From assembly GCF_001653515.1 (NCBI RefSeq), contig NZ_LYOY01000051.1, positions 1,136,001 through 1,200,000 on the forward strand: 64,000 bases of DNA, in the 5' to 3' direction. Below, one piece after another: positions 49,682 through 59,232 of this stretch. The DNA is from Streptomyces sp. ERV7. Lineage in GTDB: Bacteria > Actinomycetota > Actinomycetes > Streptomycetales > Streptomycetaceae. The notes beneath the pieces are model-generated. The model was not told where the DNA came from, ran no database searches, and saw nothing but the letters and a program-made list of their open reading frames with translations. The position numbers and the translations under genes were made by a program. Positions within the stretch are counted from its first letter, which is position 1. Each line of letters starts with the position of its first letter.

Positions 49682-50551
49682 ATGGCACTCCTGGACCGGG
49701 CCCGAGGCCGCGCCCGCGGCGACACCGAAGCCGGAGCACGCGAGCCGAGCCGTCTGTTCGCCTGGCTGGACCGGCCCGGCGACGAGCTGCTCTTCTACCT
49801 CCGCGCCCTGCTCTGGATCCCGCGCGCGGTCCGCCGCTACCCCAAGGAGGTCCAGCGCGTCCTCGCCGAGGTCTCCTTCGGCACCGGCGGGCTGAGCGTC
49901 ATCGGCGGCACGGTCGGCGTGATGATCGGCATCACCGTCTTCACCGGCACGGTCGTGGGCCTCCAGGGGTACGCGGCGCTCAGCCAGATCGGCACCGACG
50001 CCTTCACCGGGTTCGTCTCCGCGTACTTCAACACCCGCGAGATCGCCCCGCTGGTCGCCGCGCTCTCCCTGTCCACCACGGTGGGCGCCGGGTTCACCGC
50101 CCAGCTCGGCGCGATGCGCATCAACGAGGAGATCGACGCCCTGGAGAGCATGGGCGTGCGGTCCATGCCGTATCTGGTCTCGACGCGGATCGTGGCGGGA
50201 GCGGTAGCCATCGTCCCGCTGTACGGGATCGGGCTGCTCGGGTCGTTCCTGGCGTCCCGGATGGTCACCGTCCTCTTCAACAACCAGTCCACCGGCACCT
50301 ACGACCACTACTTCCACCTGTTCCTCGCCCCCACCGACGTGCTGCTCTCCTTCCTCAAGGTGCTGGTCTTCAGCGTCCTGGTGATCATGGCGCACTGCTA
50401 CTACGGCTACCGCGCCACAGGCGGTCCGGCGGGCGTCGGCGTGGCCGTGGGCCGGTCGGTGCGGACCGCCATCGTGCTGATCAGCGTCACCGACTTCTTC
50501 CTCAGCCTGGCGCTGTGGGGCGCCACGACCACGGTGAAGGTGGCGGGATGA
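49682..50551 (+). CDS. Mce permease YrbE, subunit B
   Basis: This 289-residue MlaE-family permease has an extended N-terminus of about 45 residues before the first helix. The ATPase-coupling motif appears as INEEIDALESMGVRSMPYLV, and the late segment FHLFLAPTDVLLSFLKVLVF is typical. It pairs with YrbE A. The end overlaps the mceA start (ATGA). Confidence 0.93.
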   Translation: MALLDRARGRARGDTEAGAREPSRLFAWLDRPGDELLFYLRALLWIPRAVRRYPKEVQRVLAEVSFGTGGLSVIGGTVGVMIGITVFTGTVVGLQGYAALSQIGTDAFTGFVSAYFNTREIAPLVAALSLSTTVGAGFTAQLGAMRINEEIDALESMGVRSMPYLVSTRIVAGAVAIVPLYGIGLLGSFLASRMVTVLFNNQSTGTYDHYFHLFLAPTDVLLSFLKVLVFSVLVIMAHCYYGYRATGGPAGVGVAVGRSVRTAIVLISVTDFFLSLALWGATTTVKVAG

Positions 50552-51861
50552 GCGCGCCCGTGCGGGAGCGGCCGACAGCCGTCCGGGCGAAGCGGCGCCG
50601 GGCGGACACCGTGCTCGCCCGCCGCCGCAGACTGGCCGGGCTCGCCTATCTGCTGCTGCCGGTCCCGCTGGTCTGGCTCTCGCTCGCCTTCTACCACCAC
50701 GACTTCGAGGACACCGCCAAGGTGGTCGTGGAGGCCGGTTCGGTCGGCAACGAGATGCGCCCGCAGGCCGATGTGAAGCTGCGGGGTGTGGTGATCGGAC
50801 GGGTCGAGAAGATCGACACCGACGGCGAGACCGCCCGGCTCACCCTCGCCATGAAGCCGGGGCAACTGCGCCGGGTCCCCTCGGACGTATCGGCCCAGCT
50901 GCTGCCCACCACGCTCTTCGGCCAGCGGTACGTGGCGCTCGTACCGCCCGCGCGGCCCTCCGCGCGGCCGCTGGTGCCCGGCAGCGTCATCCCGAAGGAC
51001 CGCAGCCGCAAGGCCGTCGAACTGGAGACGGCGCTCAACCACCTGCTGCCGCTGCTCACCGCCGTACAGCCGCAGAAGCTGTCCGCGACCCTGACGGCCG
51101 TCTCGGACGCGCTGCGCGGACGCGGCGACAGGATCGGCGCCTCGATGGCCCAACTCGACGCGTATCTCGGCAAGTTCAACCCCCAGTTGCCCGTCCTCAA
51201 CCGGGACGTCAAGGAGTTCGTCCGGGTGAGCGAGGGGTACGCGCAGGCGGCGCCCGACATCGTCGACGCGCTCTACGACGCGACCACCACCAGCGCCACG
51301 CTCGCCGCCGAGCAGCAGCACCTGGCGGCGGTGTACGCGTCGGTGACCACCTCGTCGAGGGACCTCACCACCTGGATCCGGCAGAACCGGGACAACCTCG
51401 TCCGCGTCACGGCCGCGAGCCGCCCCTCCCTCCAGATCTTCGGCCGGTACGCCCCCGCCTTCCCCTGCACCCTGAAGACCCTGGCCGACTTCGTCCCCGC
51501 GATGGACCGGGCGCTCGGCAAGGCCACCGACGAGCCGGGGCTGCACGTCGACGTGACGGTGGTCCGGGACCGGGGCGCCTACCGGCCGGGCCACGACACG
51601 CCCAGCTACACCGCGACCGGCGGTCCCGCCTGCTACCCGGTCCCGTACGGGGGCGGCCCGGCCTCCCCGGCGTCGTCCCCGGTCTCCGCGCCGCTCGCCA
51701 CAGTCGGCGGCGGGCTCGGCGTGGCCAACTCGCCCCAGGAGAACACCCTGGTCAACGAGGTGCTCGCGGCCGGGGACAAGCGGACTCCGGACGCGCTGCC
51801 CGACTGGTCGAGCGTGCTCGCCGGGCCGGTGCTGCGCGGCGCGGACGTGAGGCTGAGGTGA
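50548..51861 (+). CDS. MceA-type solute-binding protein
   Basis: This 437-residue protein has an N-terminal membrane segment (LAGLAYLLLPVPLVWLSLAF, about 28-48). The MlaD/Mce domain (about 58-135: KVVVEAGSVGNEMRPQADVK then LRGVVIGRVEKI) and the extracellular helical Mce_4 region follow. A C-terminal part with two Cys and a Pro-rich tail ends it. It forms part of the hexameric tunnel carrying lipids or sterols to the permease. ATG 50548 overlaps the yrbE stop. A 64-base gap with a mini-ORF separates it from mceB. Confidence 0.92.
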   Translation: MSAPVRERPTAVRAKRRRADTVLARRRRLAGLAYLLLPVPLVWLSLAFYHHDFEDTAKVVVEAGSVGNEMRPQADVKLRGVVIGRVEKIDTDGETARLTLAMKPGQLRRVPSDVSAQLLPTTLFGQRYVALVPPARPSARPLVPGSVIPKDRSRKAVELETALNHLLPLLTAVQPQKLSATLTAVSDALRGRGDRIGASMAQLDAYLGKFNPQLPVLNRDVKEFVRVSEGYAQAAPDIVDALYDATTTSATLAAEQQHLAAVYASVTTSSRDLTTWIRQNRDNLVRVTAASRPSLQIFGRYAPAFPCTLKTLADFVPAMDRALGKATDEPGLHVDVTVVRDRGAYRPGHDTPSYTATGGPACYPVPYGGGPASPASSPVSAPLATVGGGLGVANSPQENTLVNEVLAAGDKRTPDALPDWSSVLAGPVLRGADVRLR

Positions 51862-51869
51862 GCCGGGAC

Positions 51870-51929
51870 ATGGCCGAGACGACGCCGCGGGCGAGGACCG
51901 GGGCGACCCGGGAGGTGAGGGCGGGGTGA
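51870..51929 (+). CDS. Possible 19-codon coupling ORF before mceB
   Basis: ATG at 51870 opens a 19-codon frame (product starts MAETTPRARTGATREV) whose TGA overlaps the GTG of mceB as GTGA. It occupies the only gap between mceA and mceB. It may deliver ribosomes to the mceB start by reinitiation rather than encode a functional peptide. No SD or family is evident. Confidence 0.3.
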   Translation: MAETTPRARTGATREVRAG

Positions 51930-52960
51930 ACCGCGCGCCGCTCACCGGGCCGCTGATCAAGTCGGCGATCTTCGTCCTGGTCACCGTGCTGGCCACCACG
52001 GTGCTCGCGCTGAGCATCAGCGACACGGGCGTGGGCGACAAGGACACGTACCGGGCCTGGTTCACCGACGCCACCGGGCTCACCGAGGGCGACTCGATCC
52101 GGATCGCGGGCGTCAGGGTCGGCCAGGTCGAGTCGGTCGACATCGTCCAACGGCGGTACGCGGAGGTGCGGTTCTCCGTGCGGCGCGGCCGGGTCCTGCC
52201 CGCCTCCAGCACCGCCGCGATCAAGTACCTCAACATGGTCGGCCAGCGCTATGTCGCCCTGGAGCGCGGCACCGGCCCGGTCGGGCAGCCGCCGCTGCGG
52301 CCCGGCGGGACCATCCCGCTGCGCCGCACCTCGCCCGCGCTCGACCTCACCCAGCTCTTCAACGGCTTCCAGCCGCTCTTCCAGGGGCTCTCCCCGGCCG
52401 AGACCAACAAGCTGGCCGGTTCCGTCGTCCAGGTCCTCCAGGGCGAGGGTCCCACGGTGGAGAGCCTGGTCACCACCATCGGCTCGGTCACCAGCACGCT
52501 CGCGGCGAAGGACGCGGTGATCGGGTCGGTCGTCGACAACCTCACCACCGTGCTGCGGACGGTCAACACCCGGGAGAGCCGGCTGACCGGCCTCGTCGAC
52601 ACCCTCGACGACCTGGTGGCGGGCCTCGCCGGCGACCGCGAGCCCATCGGGCAGGCGATCAGCTCGCTGGCGGCGCTGACCACCAGCACCGCCGGACTGC
52701 TCGACGAGGGCCGGGAGCCGCTGCGCGGCAGTATCGACCAGCTGGGCCGCGTCTCCGCCGGCCTCGCCGACGAGGGGCCGCTGCTCGAACAGTTCCTGCG
52801 GCGCACCCCCGCCAAGATGCAGGCCCTCACCCGCCTCGCCTCGTACGGGAGTTGGCTCAACCTGTACCTCTGCGAGGCGAAGGTCACCGGGGTCGCCACC
52901 GACGACGGCAGCCCGCCCCCCACCGGCATCACGATCAAGGACCAGAGGTGCCGCCGATGA
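51926..52960 (+). CDS. MceB-type solute-binding protein
   Basis: This 344-residue protein has an N-terminal membrane anchor (SAIFVLVTVLATTVLALSI). The Mce domain over about 38-115 contains DATGLTEGDSIRIAGVRVG and NMVGQRYVALERG. A long helical region follows and the end is WLNLYLCEAKV, typical for MceB. GTG 51926 with GGAGGTGAGGGCGGG upstream. Overlaps mceC by ATGA. Confidence 0.92.
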   Translation: MNRAPLTGPLIKSAIFVLVTVLATTVLALSISDTGVGDKDTYRAWFTDATGLTEGDSIRIAGVRVGQVESVDIVQRRYAEVRFSVRRGRVLPASSTAAIKYLNMVGQRYVALERGTGPVGQPPLRPGGTIPLRRTSPALDLTQLFNGFQPLFQGLSPAETNKLAGSVVQVLQGEGPTVESLVTTIGSVTSTLAAKDAVIGSVVDNLTTVLRTVNTRESRLTGLVDTLDDLVAGLAGDREPIGQAISSLAALTTSTAGLLDEGREPLRGSIDQLGRVSAGLADEGPLLEQFLRRTPAKMQALTRLASYGSWLNLYLCEAKVTGVATDDGSPPPTGITIKDQRCRR

Positions 52961-54027
52961 CTCCTGTACGGATGCGTGTACGTGGCCGGCGCCGCCCGAA
53001 GCAGGTGCGCAGACCACTGGCCGAGCGGCACCCCGTGGCGATCGCCGTCGTCGGGCTGCTCTCCATGACCCTGGTCGGGCTGCTCGTCTACAACGTCAGG
53101 GCGCTGCCGTTCCTCGGCGGCGGCACCCGCTACACCGCCGACTTCAAGGAGTCGGCCGGGCTCCACCCCGGCGACGAGGTCCGTATCGCGGGTGTGAAGG
53201 TCGGGGAGGTGAACGCGGTCGGGCTCGACGGGCCCAAGGTGAAGGTGGCGTTCACCGTCAAGGACGCCTGGGTCGGTGACGGCAGCACCGTCGGTATCGC
53301 CATCAGGACGCTCCTCGGCTCCAAGTACCTGGCGGTCGACCCGCGCGGCACCGCCGCCCAGAACCCGCACCGGCGCATCCCGATCACCCGCACGACCTCC
53401 CCGTACGACGTGCTCGACGCGCTCGACGGGCTGGGCCGAACAGTGGGTGAGCTCGACACGCGGACTCTCGCCAAGAGCTTCGAGACGCTCTCGGCCACGT
53501 TCAGGAACACCCCGCCGCACGTGCACAAGGCCGTCACCGGTCTGGCCGATCTGTCGCTGACCATCGCGAGCCGCGACGAGCGGATCACCCGGCTGCTCAA
53601 GGGCACCGACCAGGTCACCCGAACCCTGGACGGCAAGAAGGACCGGGTGCGAAGTCTCCTCGTCAACGGCGGTCAGCTGCTGTCCGAGGTCGGCTACCGC
53701 AGGGACGCCATCCACGGGCTGCTCACCGGCTCCCGCGATCTGAGCGCCCAGCTCAGCGGGGTCGTCGCGGACAACCGCGGCAGGCTCGGCCCCGCACTCG
53801 ACTCGCTGGACCGCGTCACGGCGGTCCTCACCAGGAACAAGGCGGGCCTCGACCGGATCCTCGCCCAGGCGGGCCCGTACTACCGGCTGGTCGGCAACAC
53901 CCTGGGCAACGGCCACTGGATGGACAGCTATCTGTGCGGCCTCGTCCCCAAGACGTATCTGCCCCCGGGCAGCACACCGCCGGACGGCTGTATGCCCCCG
54001 AAGCCAGGGAAGGGGAGCGGAAGGTGA
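52957..54027 (+). CDS. MceC-type solute-binding protein
   Basis: This 356-residue protein has an anchor at residues 24-46 (PVAIAVVGLLSMTLVGLLVY). The Mce domain (ESAGLHPGDEVRIAGVKVG, LLGSKYLAVDPRG), the helical tail and a C-terminal pair of cysteines (MDSYLCGLV, DGCMPP) follow. The end overlaps mceD as GTGA. Confidence 0.92.
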   Translation: MTPVRMRVRGRRRPKQVRRPLAERHPVAIAVVGLLSMTLVGLLVYNVRALPFLGGGTRYTADFKESAGLHPGDEVRIAGVKVGEVNAVGLDGPKVKVAFTVKDAWVGDGSTVGIAIRTLLGSKYLAVDPRGTAAQNPHRRIPITRTTSPYDVLDALDGLGRTVGELDTRTLAKSFETLSATFRNTPPHVHKAVTGLADLSLTIASRDERITRLLKGTDQVTRTLDGKKDRVRSLLVNGGQLLSEVGYRRDAIHGLLTGSRDLSAQLSGVVADNRGRLGPALDSLDRVTAVLTRNKAGLDRILAQAGPYYRLVGNTLGNGHWMDSYLCGLVPKTYLPPGSTPPDGCMPPKPGKGSGR

Positions 54028-55070
54028 GAGCCCTGCGAGTCACCCTGCCCCGGCCGCGCAAGCTCCCTGTGCTCGGCATCGCCCTCGCCCTGCTGGTCGC
54101 GGCCACCGTCTCGGCCGTCGCCGTGCGCGTCCTGGGCGACGACGGGGCGCTGCACATCACCGCGTACTTCGACCGGACGGTCGGGGTGCACGAAGGGTCG
54201 GACCTGCGCGTCCTGGGCGTACGGGTCGGCAGCGTCGACCGCATCCGCCCCGAGGGCAGACAGGTGCGGGTGCGTCTGAGCGTCGACAAGGGCGTACGGA
54301 TCCCGCAGCTCGTGCAGGCCGTCGTGGTCGCCCCCAGCGTCGTCTCCGGCCGATTCGTGCAGCTCAGCCCCGCCTACAGCGGCAGCGGACCCACCCTGGC
54401 GGACGGCGCGGTCATCCCGCGTGAGCGCACCGCGACCCCGATGGAGGTCGACGAACTGGCCAAGAGCGTCAGCACACTCGTCGACGCGCTCGGCCCCGAC
54501 GGCGCCAACAGGAAGGGCGCGCTCTCCGACCTCATCGACACCGGCGCCAAGAACCTCAAGGGCAACGGCGACGCCGTCGGCCGTACCGTGCAGCAGCTCG
54601 GCGGCGCCGCCAAGGTCCTCGGCGGATCCAGCGCCGACCTGGTCAGGACCGTGCGCCAACTCCAGTCGTTCGTCACCATGCTGAAGGAGAACGACGGCAC
54701 GGTCCGCACCACCGAACAACAGCTCTCCGACGTCACCACGTTCCTCGCGGGAGAGAAGGACGACCTCGCCGCCGCGCTGCGCCAACTCGGGACCACCCTC
54801 GGCCAGGTGAGGACCTTCATCCGCGACAACCGGGGCAAGCTGAAGAAGGACGTCGACCGGCTGGCCACGCTCACCCAGTCGCTCGTCGACCAACGCGCCT
54901 CCCTGGGCGAGGCGTTGGACACGCTGCCGCTCGCCGCGTCCAACCTGGAGAACGCCTACGACCCGGCGACCCGCACCATCGACGGCCGCGCCGACCTCAA
55001 CGAGCTCGGTCTGCTGCCGCTGCCCGCCGTCGGGACGTACGGGCAGCGCGCGCCGGGGGCCGGGCGATGA
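54024..55070 (+). CDS. MceD-type solute-binding protein
   Basis: This 348-residue protein has an anchor near residues 14-35 (VLGIALALLVAATVSAVAV). The Mce domain contains YFDRTVGVHEGSDLRVLGVR and VSGRFVQLSPAYS. The helical region has repeated heptads (VRQLQSFVTMLKENDGTVRT) suggestive of coiled coil. The C-terminus is shorter than in mycobacterial MceD. GTG 54024 and ATGA overlaps link it to both neighbours. Confidence 0.92.
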   Translation: MRALRVTLPRPRKLPVLGIALALLVAATVSAVAVRVLGDDGALHITAYFDRTVGVHEGSDLRVLGVRVGSVDRIRPEGRQVRVRLSVDKGVRIPQLVQAVVVAPSVVSGRFVQLSPAYSGSGPTLADGAVIPRERTATPMEVDELAKSVSTLVDALGPDGANRKGALSDLIDTGAKNLKGNGDAVGRTVQQLGGAAKVLGGSSADLVRTVRQLQSFVTMLKENDGTVRTTEQQLSDVTTFLAGEKDDLAAALRQLGTTLGQVRTFIRDNRGKLKKDVDRLATLTQSLVDQRASLGEALDTLPLAASNLENAYDPATRTIDGRADLNELGLLPLPAVGTYGQRAPGAGR

Positions 55071-56209
55071 GGCGCGGCGCCGCCCGGGCCGGGCTCGCGC
55101 TGTGCGCGGCGGCCGTCGTCACCGGTCTCGCGCTGGTGCCGGGCGTCGGGCTGCCCTCGTTCCACGGCATCGAGGACCTGCCGCTGCCCGGCGGCGCCGA
55201 CCTCGGCAGCCATCCGTACCGCGTCACCGCGGTCTTCAAGGACGTCACCAGCCTGTTCCCGCAGTCCTCGGTCAAGGTCAACGACGTCGTGGTGGGCCGC
55301 GTCGAGAAGATCACGGTCGGCGGGGACGACTGGCTGGCCCGGGTGACCATGAAGGTCAACGGCAAGGTGCGGCTGCCCTCCGACGCCTACGCCAACCTGG
55401 AGCAGTCCAGCCTGCTCGGCGAGAAGTACGTGCAGCTCGTCGCGCCCAAGGACCTCGCTCCGCGCCCGGACCTCAACGACGACTCGGGGCTACGGAACGC
55501 CACCGCGCGCGAGGTCGCGCCACTCGCGGACGGCGCGGTGATCCCACCGGCGCGCACCAACCGCAACGCGGAGGTCGAGGAGGTCTTCGGCGCGCTGTCG
55601 ATGCTGCTCAACGGCGGCGGGGTGCAGCAGATCAACACCATCACGCGCGAACTGAACCGCGCCCTCGACGGCCGGCAGTCCACCGCACGTTCCGTCCTCA
55701 CCCGGATCGGCACCTTCGCCAAGGACCTCGACGCGCACCGCGGCGACCTCACGGACGCGCTCGGCGCCCTCGACCGGCTGTCGTCCACCGTGGCCGGCCG
55801 GGACGCCGAGGTCGGCGCGGTACTGGACCGGCTGGGCCCCGGCCTCAAGGTGCTCCGGGACCAGCGGGGCTCGCTCGTCACCATGCTCAGGTCCCTGGAC
55901 ACGCTCTCCACGGCGGCCGTCGGCACGGTCGACCGCACCAGGGCCGACATCGTGGCCGATCTGAAGGCGCTCGCGCCCACGCTGAAGGGCCTGGCCGACG
56001 CGGGCCGGAACCTGCCCGCCTCGCTCCAGGTCCTGATGACGTACCCGTTCACCGACGAGGTGCTGAGCGGCGTCAAGGGCGACTACCTGAACGTCTATCT
56101 CAAGGTCGCCGCCGCCCCCGGCACCGTGGTCCTCCCCGCGCACGGCACACCCGCACCGGCCGGGGGCGCGCTGCCGCTGCCGTCGGTCGGGGAAGGCGGC
56201 GCCCGATGA
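55067..56209 (+). CDS. MceE-type solute-binding protein
   Basis: This 380-residue protein occupies the slot of the lipoprotein MceE/LprK. The N-terminus has a basic start and short hydrophobic stretch with Cys 13 (GLALCAAAVVTG), but the residue before Cys is Leu, so the lipobox is imperfect. The Mce domain (FKDVTSLFPQSSVKVNDVVV, QSSLLGEKYVQLV) and helical region are normal. ATG 55067. Confidence 0.9.
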   Translation: MRRGAARAGLALCAAAVVTGLALVPGVGLPSFHGIEDLPLPGGADLGSHPYRVTAVFKDVTSLFPQSSVKVNDVVVGRVEKITVGGDDWLARVTMKVNGKVRLPSDAYANLEQSSLLGEKYVQLVAPKDLAPRPDLNDDSGLRNATAREVAPLADGAVIPPARTNRNAEVEEVFGALSMLLNGGGVQQINTITRELNRALDGRQSTARSVLTRIGTFAKDLDAHRGDLTDALGALDRLSSTVAGRDAEVGAVLDRLGPGLKVLRDQRGSLVTMLRSLDTLSTAAVGTVDRTRADIVADLKALAPTLKGLADAGRNLPASLQVLMTYPFTDEVLSGVKGDYLNVYLKVAAAPGTVVLPAHGTPAPAGGALPLPSVGEGGAR

Positions 56210-57441
56210 TCACCCTCGGCACGCACCTCAAGAACCTCGCCTTCCTGCTGCTCGGCGCGCTGGTGCTCGGCCACATCGCGGTGACGTACGCGGACCTGGG
56301 CCGCTTCGTCGGCGCGCCGGGCTCGTACACCGTACGCGTCCAACTGGCCGAGACCGGCGGCCTGTTCACCGGATCCGACGTCACCTACCGGGGGGTCGAC
56401 GTCGGCCGGGTCCGCGGTATCGCGCTGACCCGTGACGGGGTGGAGGCGCGCCTGGCCATCGACGACGGCACCCCGCCGATCCCCGCCGACCTGGACGCCA
56501 AGGTGGCCGGTCTCTCGGCCGTGGGCGAGCAGTACCTCGACCTCGCGCCCCGCACCGACCGGGGGCCCTACCTCCGCGACGGCGACACCGTCGCGCGCGA
56601 GAACACCAGCACGCCCGCCCCGATCACCCGCCTCCTCACCGGCGTCGACTCCCTCGCGGCGTCGGTGCCGACGGACGAGCTGCGCACGGCCGTCGACGAG
56701 CTCGGCAGGGCCTTCGCCAACCAGGGCACCAACCTCCAGGTGCTCCTGGACGCGGGCAGCCAGTTCCTCAACGCCGCCGACCGGGCACTGCCCGCCACCA
56801 CCGAACTGCTCACCGACGGGGAGACCGTGCTCAGGACCCAGGCCGACAGCACCCGCGCCCTCACCTCCTTCGCCACCGGGGCCCGACAGCTCGCCCGCCG
56901 GCTCCGGGACTCCGACTCCGACCTGCGCCGGGTCATCGACGAAACCCCGGGCACCGCGGACGAGTTCACCGCCCTGCTGCGTGACACCGGCCCCGGTCTG
57001 AGCGTGCTGCTCGCCAATCTGACCACCACCTCGGAGCTCCTGGTCACCCGGCAGCACGGCACCGAGGAGCTGATGGTGCGGCTGCCCCGGGTGGCCGCCG
57101 CGGGCTCCACCGCCGTCGGGCCGGGCGGGGTGGACTTCGGCATGGTCACCACCTTCTTCAAGCCCCTGCCCTGTACGACGGGCTACGAGGGCACCCGCTA
57201 CCGCGACGGCCTCGACACCTCCGGGAGCCCGCGGGCGAACACCGCCGCCCGCTGCACCGCCCCGGCCGCCGGCGGCCAGAACGTCCGCGGCTCGGGCAAC
57301 GCGCCCAGAGGCCCGCTGCCCACCCCGGCCGTGCCGGGCTCGCTGTCCGGCTCGGGCAGGGGAGTCGGCGTGCTGGGCGCGCCCTCCGTACCGCCGCGGA
57401 GCCCCACGGGCCTCGCCGGGCTGCTGGGACTGGGGGAGTGA
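56206..57441 (+). CDS. MceF-type solute-binding protein
   Basis: This 411-residue protein has a membrane anchor (LKNLAFLLLGALVLGHIAV). The Mce domain contains VQLAETGGLFTGSDVTYRGV and VAGLSAVGEQYLDLAP. A long helical region and a Cys-containing, Gly/Pro-rich C-terminal tail follow. It completes the MceA-F hexamer set. ATG 56206 overlaps mceE; the next gene starts 5 bases after its stop. Confidence 0.92.
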   Translation: MITLGTHLKNLAFLLLGALVLGHIAVTYADLGRFVGAPGSYTVRVQLAETGGLFTGSDVTYRGVDVGRVRGIALTRDGVEARLAIDDGTPPIPADLDAKVAGLSAVGEQYLDLAPRTDRGPYLRDGDTVARENTSTPAPITRLLTGVDSLAASVPTDELRTAVDELGRAFANQGTNLQVLLDAGSQFLNAADRALPATTELLTDGETVLRTQADSTRALTSFATGARQLARRLRDSDSDLRRVIDETPGTADEFTALLRDTGPGLSVLLANLTTTSELLVTRQHGTEELMVRLPRVAAAGSTAVGPGGVDFGMVTTFFKPLPCTTGYEGTRYRDGLDTSGSPRANTAARCTAPAAGGQNVRGSGNAPRGPLPTPAVPGSLSGSGRGVGVLGAPSVPPRSPTGLAGLLGLGE

Positions 57442-57445
57442 GGCC

Positions 57446-57949
57446 ATGAGGCGCCGGCAACTGGTTCTGGCCCTGGGGCTCGTGTTCGCCCTGGCCCTGT
57501 GCGGGGTGTCCGGGTGGTCGTACGCACGCGCCCGGGGCGACGGCGATCTGGCGTACGCGCACAGCCGTGACGCGGCGCTCGCCGACGGGCGCCGCCACCT
57601 CGCCCGGCTGAACTCCCTCGATGCCCGCGACGTCGACAAGGGCCTGGCCGCCTGGCTCGACGCGACCACCGGACCGCTCGGCGACGAACTGCGCACGACC
57701 CGCGACAAGAGCGCCCGGATCCTCAAGGAGCAGGGCACCACCACCCGCGCCGAGGTCACCGACGCGGCCCTCACCGAACTCGACGACCGGTCCGGCACGG
57801 CCCGGCTCATCGCCACCGTACGGATCGAGGCCCAGCCGCGCACCGGAGGGCCGACCACCGACCGCAAACGCTTCGAGGCGGGCCTCACCCGCACCGGCGG
57901 TGGCTGGAAGCTCGCCTCCCTGACCGCCGTCGCGGTCGGGACGGGCTGA
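57446..57949 (+). CDS. Mce-associated membrane protein, type 1
   Basis: This 167-residue protein has one N-terminal membrane segment (LVLALGLVFALALCGVSGW) and an extracytoplasmic NTF2-like domain. It shares a clear pattern with the 58623 gene: RDAALADGRRHLARLNSLDA and KGLAAWLDATTGPL, then ALTELDDRSGTARLIA. Such proteins stabilise the Mce complex. ATG 57446. Confidence 0.85.
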   Translation: MRRRQLVLALGLVFALALCGVSGWSYARARGDGDLAYAHSRDAALADGRRHLARLNSLDARDVDKGLAAWLDATTGPLGDELRTTRDKSARILKEQGTTTRAEVTDAALTELDDRSGTARLIATVRIEAQPRTGGPTTDRKRFEAGLTRTGGGWKLASLTAVAVGTG

Positions 57950-57983
57950 GACGGGCCGAGACGGGCCGAGGGGAAGGGACGCG

Positions 57984-58604
57984 ATGACCACGACCGAGGA
58001 CCCGACGACCATGACCGACGAGCAGATGGCCACCACGGACGAGTCGATGACCACGATCGACGAGCCTGCCGCCACGGCCCGGGCCGCCGAGGCACCGGTC
58101 GCCCGCAGCGGGCCGCGCCGCCTGTCGCTGCCGCTGCTCATCGTGGCCCTGGTGGTGGCGAGCGGCGTCCTGCTGCTGCTCGCCGCCCAGTCGAGGCACT
58201 CCCCGGCCGCCGCCGACCGCGCCCTGACCGACCGCGCGGCGACCGACGAGGTCCTTGACGAGGTGGGGACGGCGGTGAGCCGTGTCTTCAGCTACGACCC
58301 GAAGACCCTGGCCCGCACCCGCGACGGCGCCCGCGCGTTGCTGCGGGGAGAGGCGGCGAAGGAGTACGACGCGCTCTTCGGGCAGGTCCAACTGCGCGTA
58401 ACGGAACAGCAGTTGACGCTCACGACCACGGTCGCCCGCGCCGGGGTCACCCGGCTCACGGCCACCCGCGCCGAGCTGCTGCTCTTCCTCGACCAGACCA
58501 GTGTGCGGCGCGGCGGCCGACGGACCACGGTGGCCGCGCAGCTCTCGGTGTCCGCCGGGCGCGATGGCGGGCACTGGCGGATCACAGCGATCAAGGCCCG
58601 TTAG
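57984..58604 (+). CDS. Mce-associated membrane protein, type 2
   Basis: This 206-residue protein has a low-complexity Thr/Asp-rich cytoplasmic N-terminus (about 45 residues) and a membrane segment (LPLLIVALVVASGVLLLLAA). The extracytoplasmic domain contains VGTAVSRVFSYDPKTLARTR and ends WRITAIKAR. It is similar to the 59233 gene rather than to its direct neighbours. ATG 57984 follows AGGGGAAGGGACGCG. Confidence 0.85.
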   Translation: MTTTEDPTTMTDEQMATTDESMTTIDEPAATARAAEAPVARSGPRRLSLPLLIVALVVASGVLLLLAAQSRHSPAAADRALTDRAATDEVLDEVGTAVSRVFSYDPKTLARTRDGARALLRGEAAKEYDALFGQVQLRVTEQQLTLTTTVARAGVTRLTATRAELLLFLDQTSVRRGGRRTTVAAQLSVSAGRDGGHWRITAIKAR

Positions 58605-58622
58605 GGCGGGAGGGGAGGTGCC

Positions 58623-59219
58623 ATGGCACGGAGGGCATCGGTGGCGCGCAGACGGCCGTCACCGACCGCGACGACCGGGCTCGCGGCCGCGCTGGCCTGC
58701 GCGTTCGCCGTGTGGACGGGCGGTTCCTGGTACGCGGTGGCGCACGACGAGCGGGGGGCGTTCGCCCGTACCAGGGACGAGGTGCTCCAGGCCGGAGAGC
58801 AGGGCGTGCAGAACATGAACACCCTCGACCACGGCGATCTGGCGCACGGCCTCGACCTCTGGGAGGAGTCGGCCACCGGCGACCTGCTGAAGGAACTCAG
58901 GGACAGCAGGAAGCAGTTCGAGCAGCAGGTCGCGAGCGCCGGGACCACGACCACCGCCAAGGTGCTCTCCGGCGCGGTCACCGAACTCGACGAACGGGCG
59001 GGCCGGGCACGGGTGATGGTCGCGACGCGTATCACGGTGGTCGCGGCGGACCACCGGAGCAGCACCAAGGACAGCCGGATGCTCGGCGAACTCACCCGCA
59101 CCCCGGAGGGCTGGAAGCTCAGCGGCCTCGGCCAGGCACCCGTCGGCGACGCCGGTCCCGCCCCTTCGCCCGCCGGTACGCCCACTCCCGCCGCTACGCC
59201 CACTCCCAGCGGCAGCTGA
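58623..59219 (+). CDS. Mce-associated membrane protein, type 1 (second copy)
   Basis: This 198-residue protein has one membrane segment (TGLAAALACAFAVWTGGSWY) and the same domain pattern as the 57446 product: RDEVLQAGEQGVQNMNTLDH, then GLDLWEESATGDL and AVTELDERAGRARVMV. The C-terminal tail is a Pro/Thr repeat (AGTPTPAATPTPSGS). ATG 58623 follows GGAGGTGCC. Confidence 0.85.
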   Translation: MARRASVARRRPSPTATTGLAAALACAFAVWTGGSWYAVAHDERGAFARTRDEVLQAGEQGVQNMNTLDHGDLAHGLDLWEESATGDLLKELRDSRKQFEQQVASAGTTTTAKVLSGAVTELDERAGRARVMVATRITVVAADHRSSTKDSRMLGELTRTPEGWKLSGLGQAPVGDAGPAPSPAGTPTPAATPTPSGS

Positions 59220-59232
59220 CCCGGAGGCCCCG

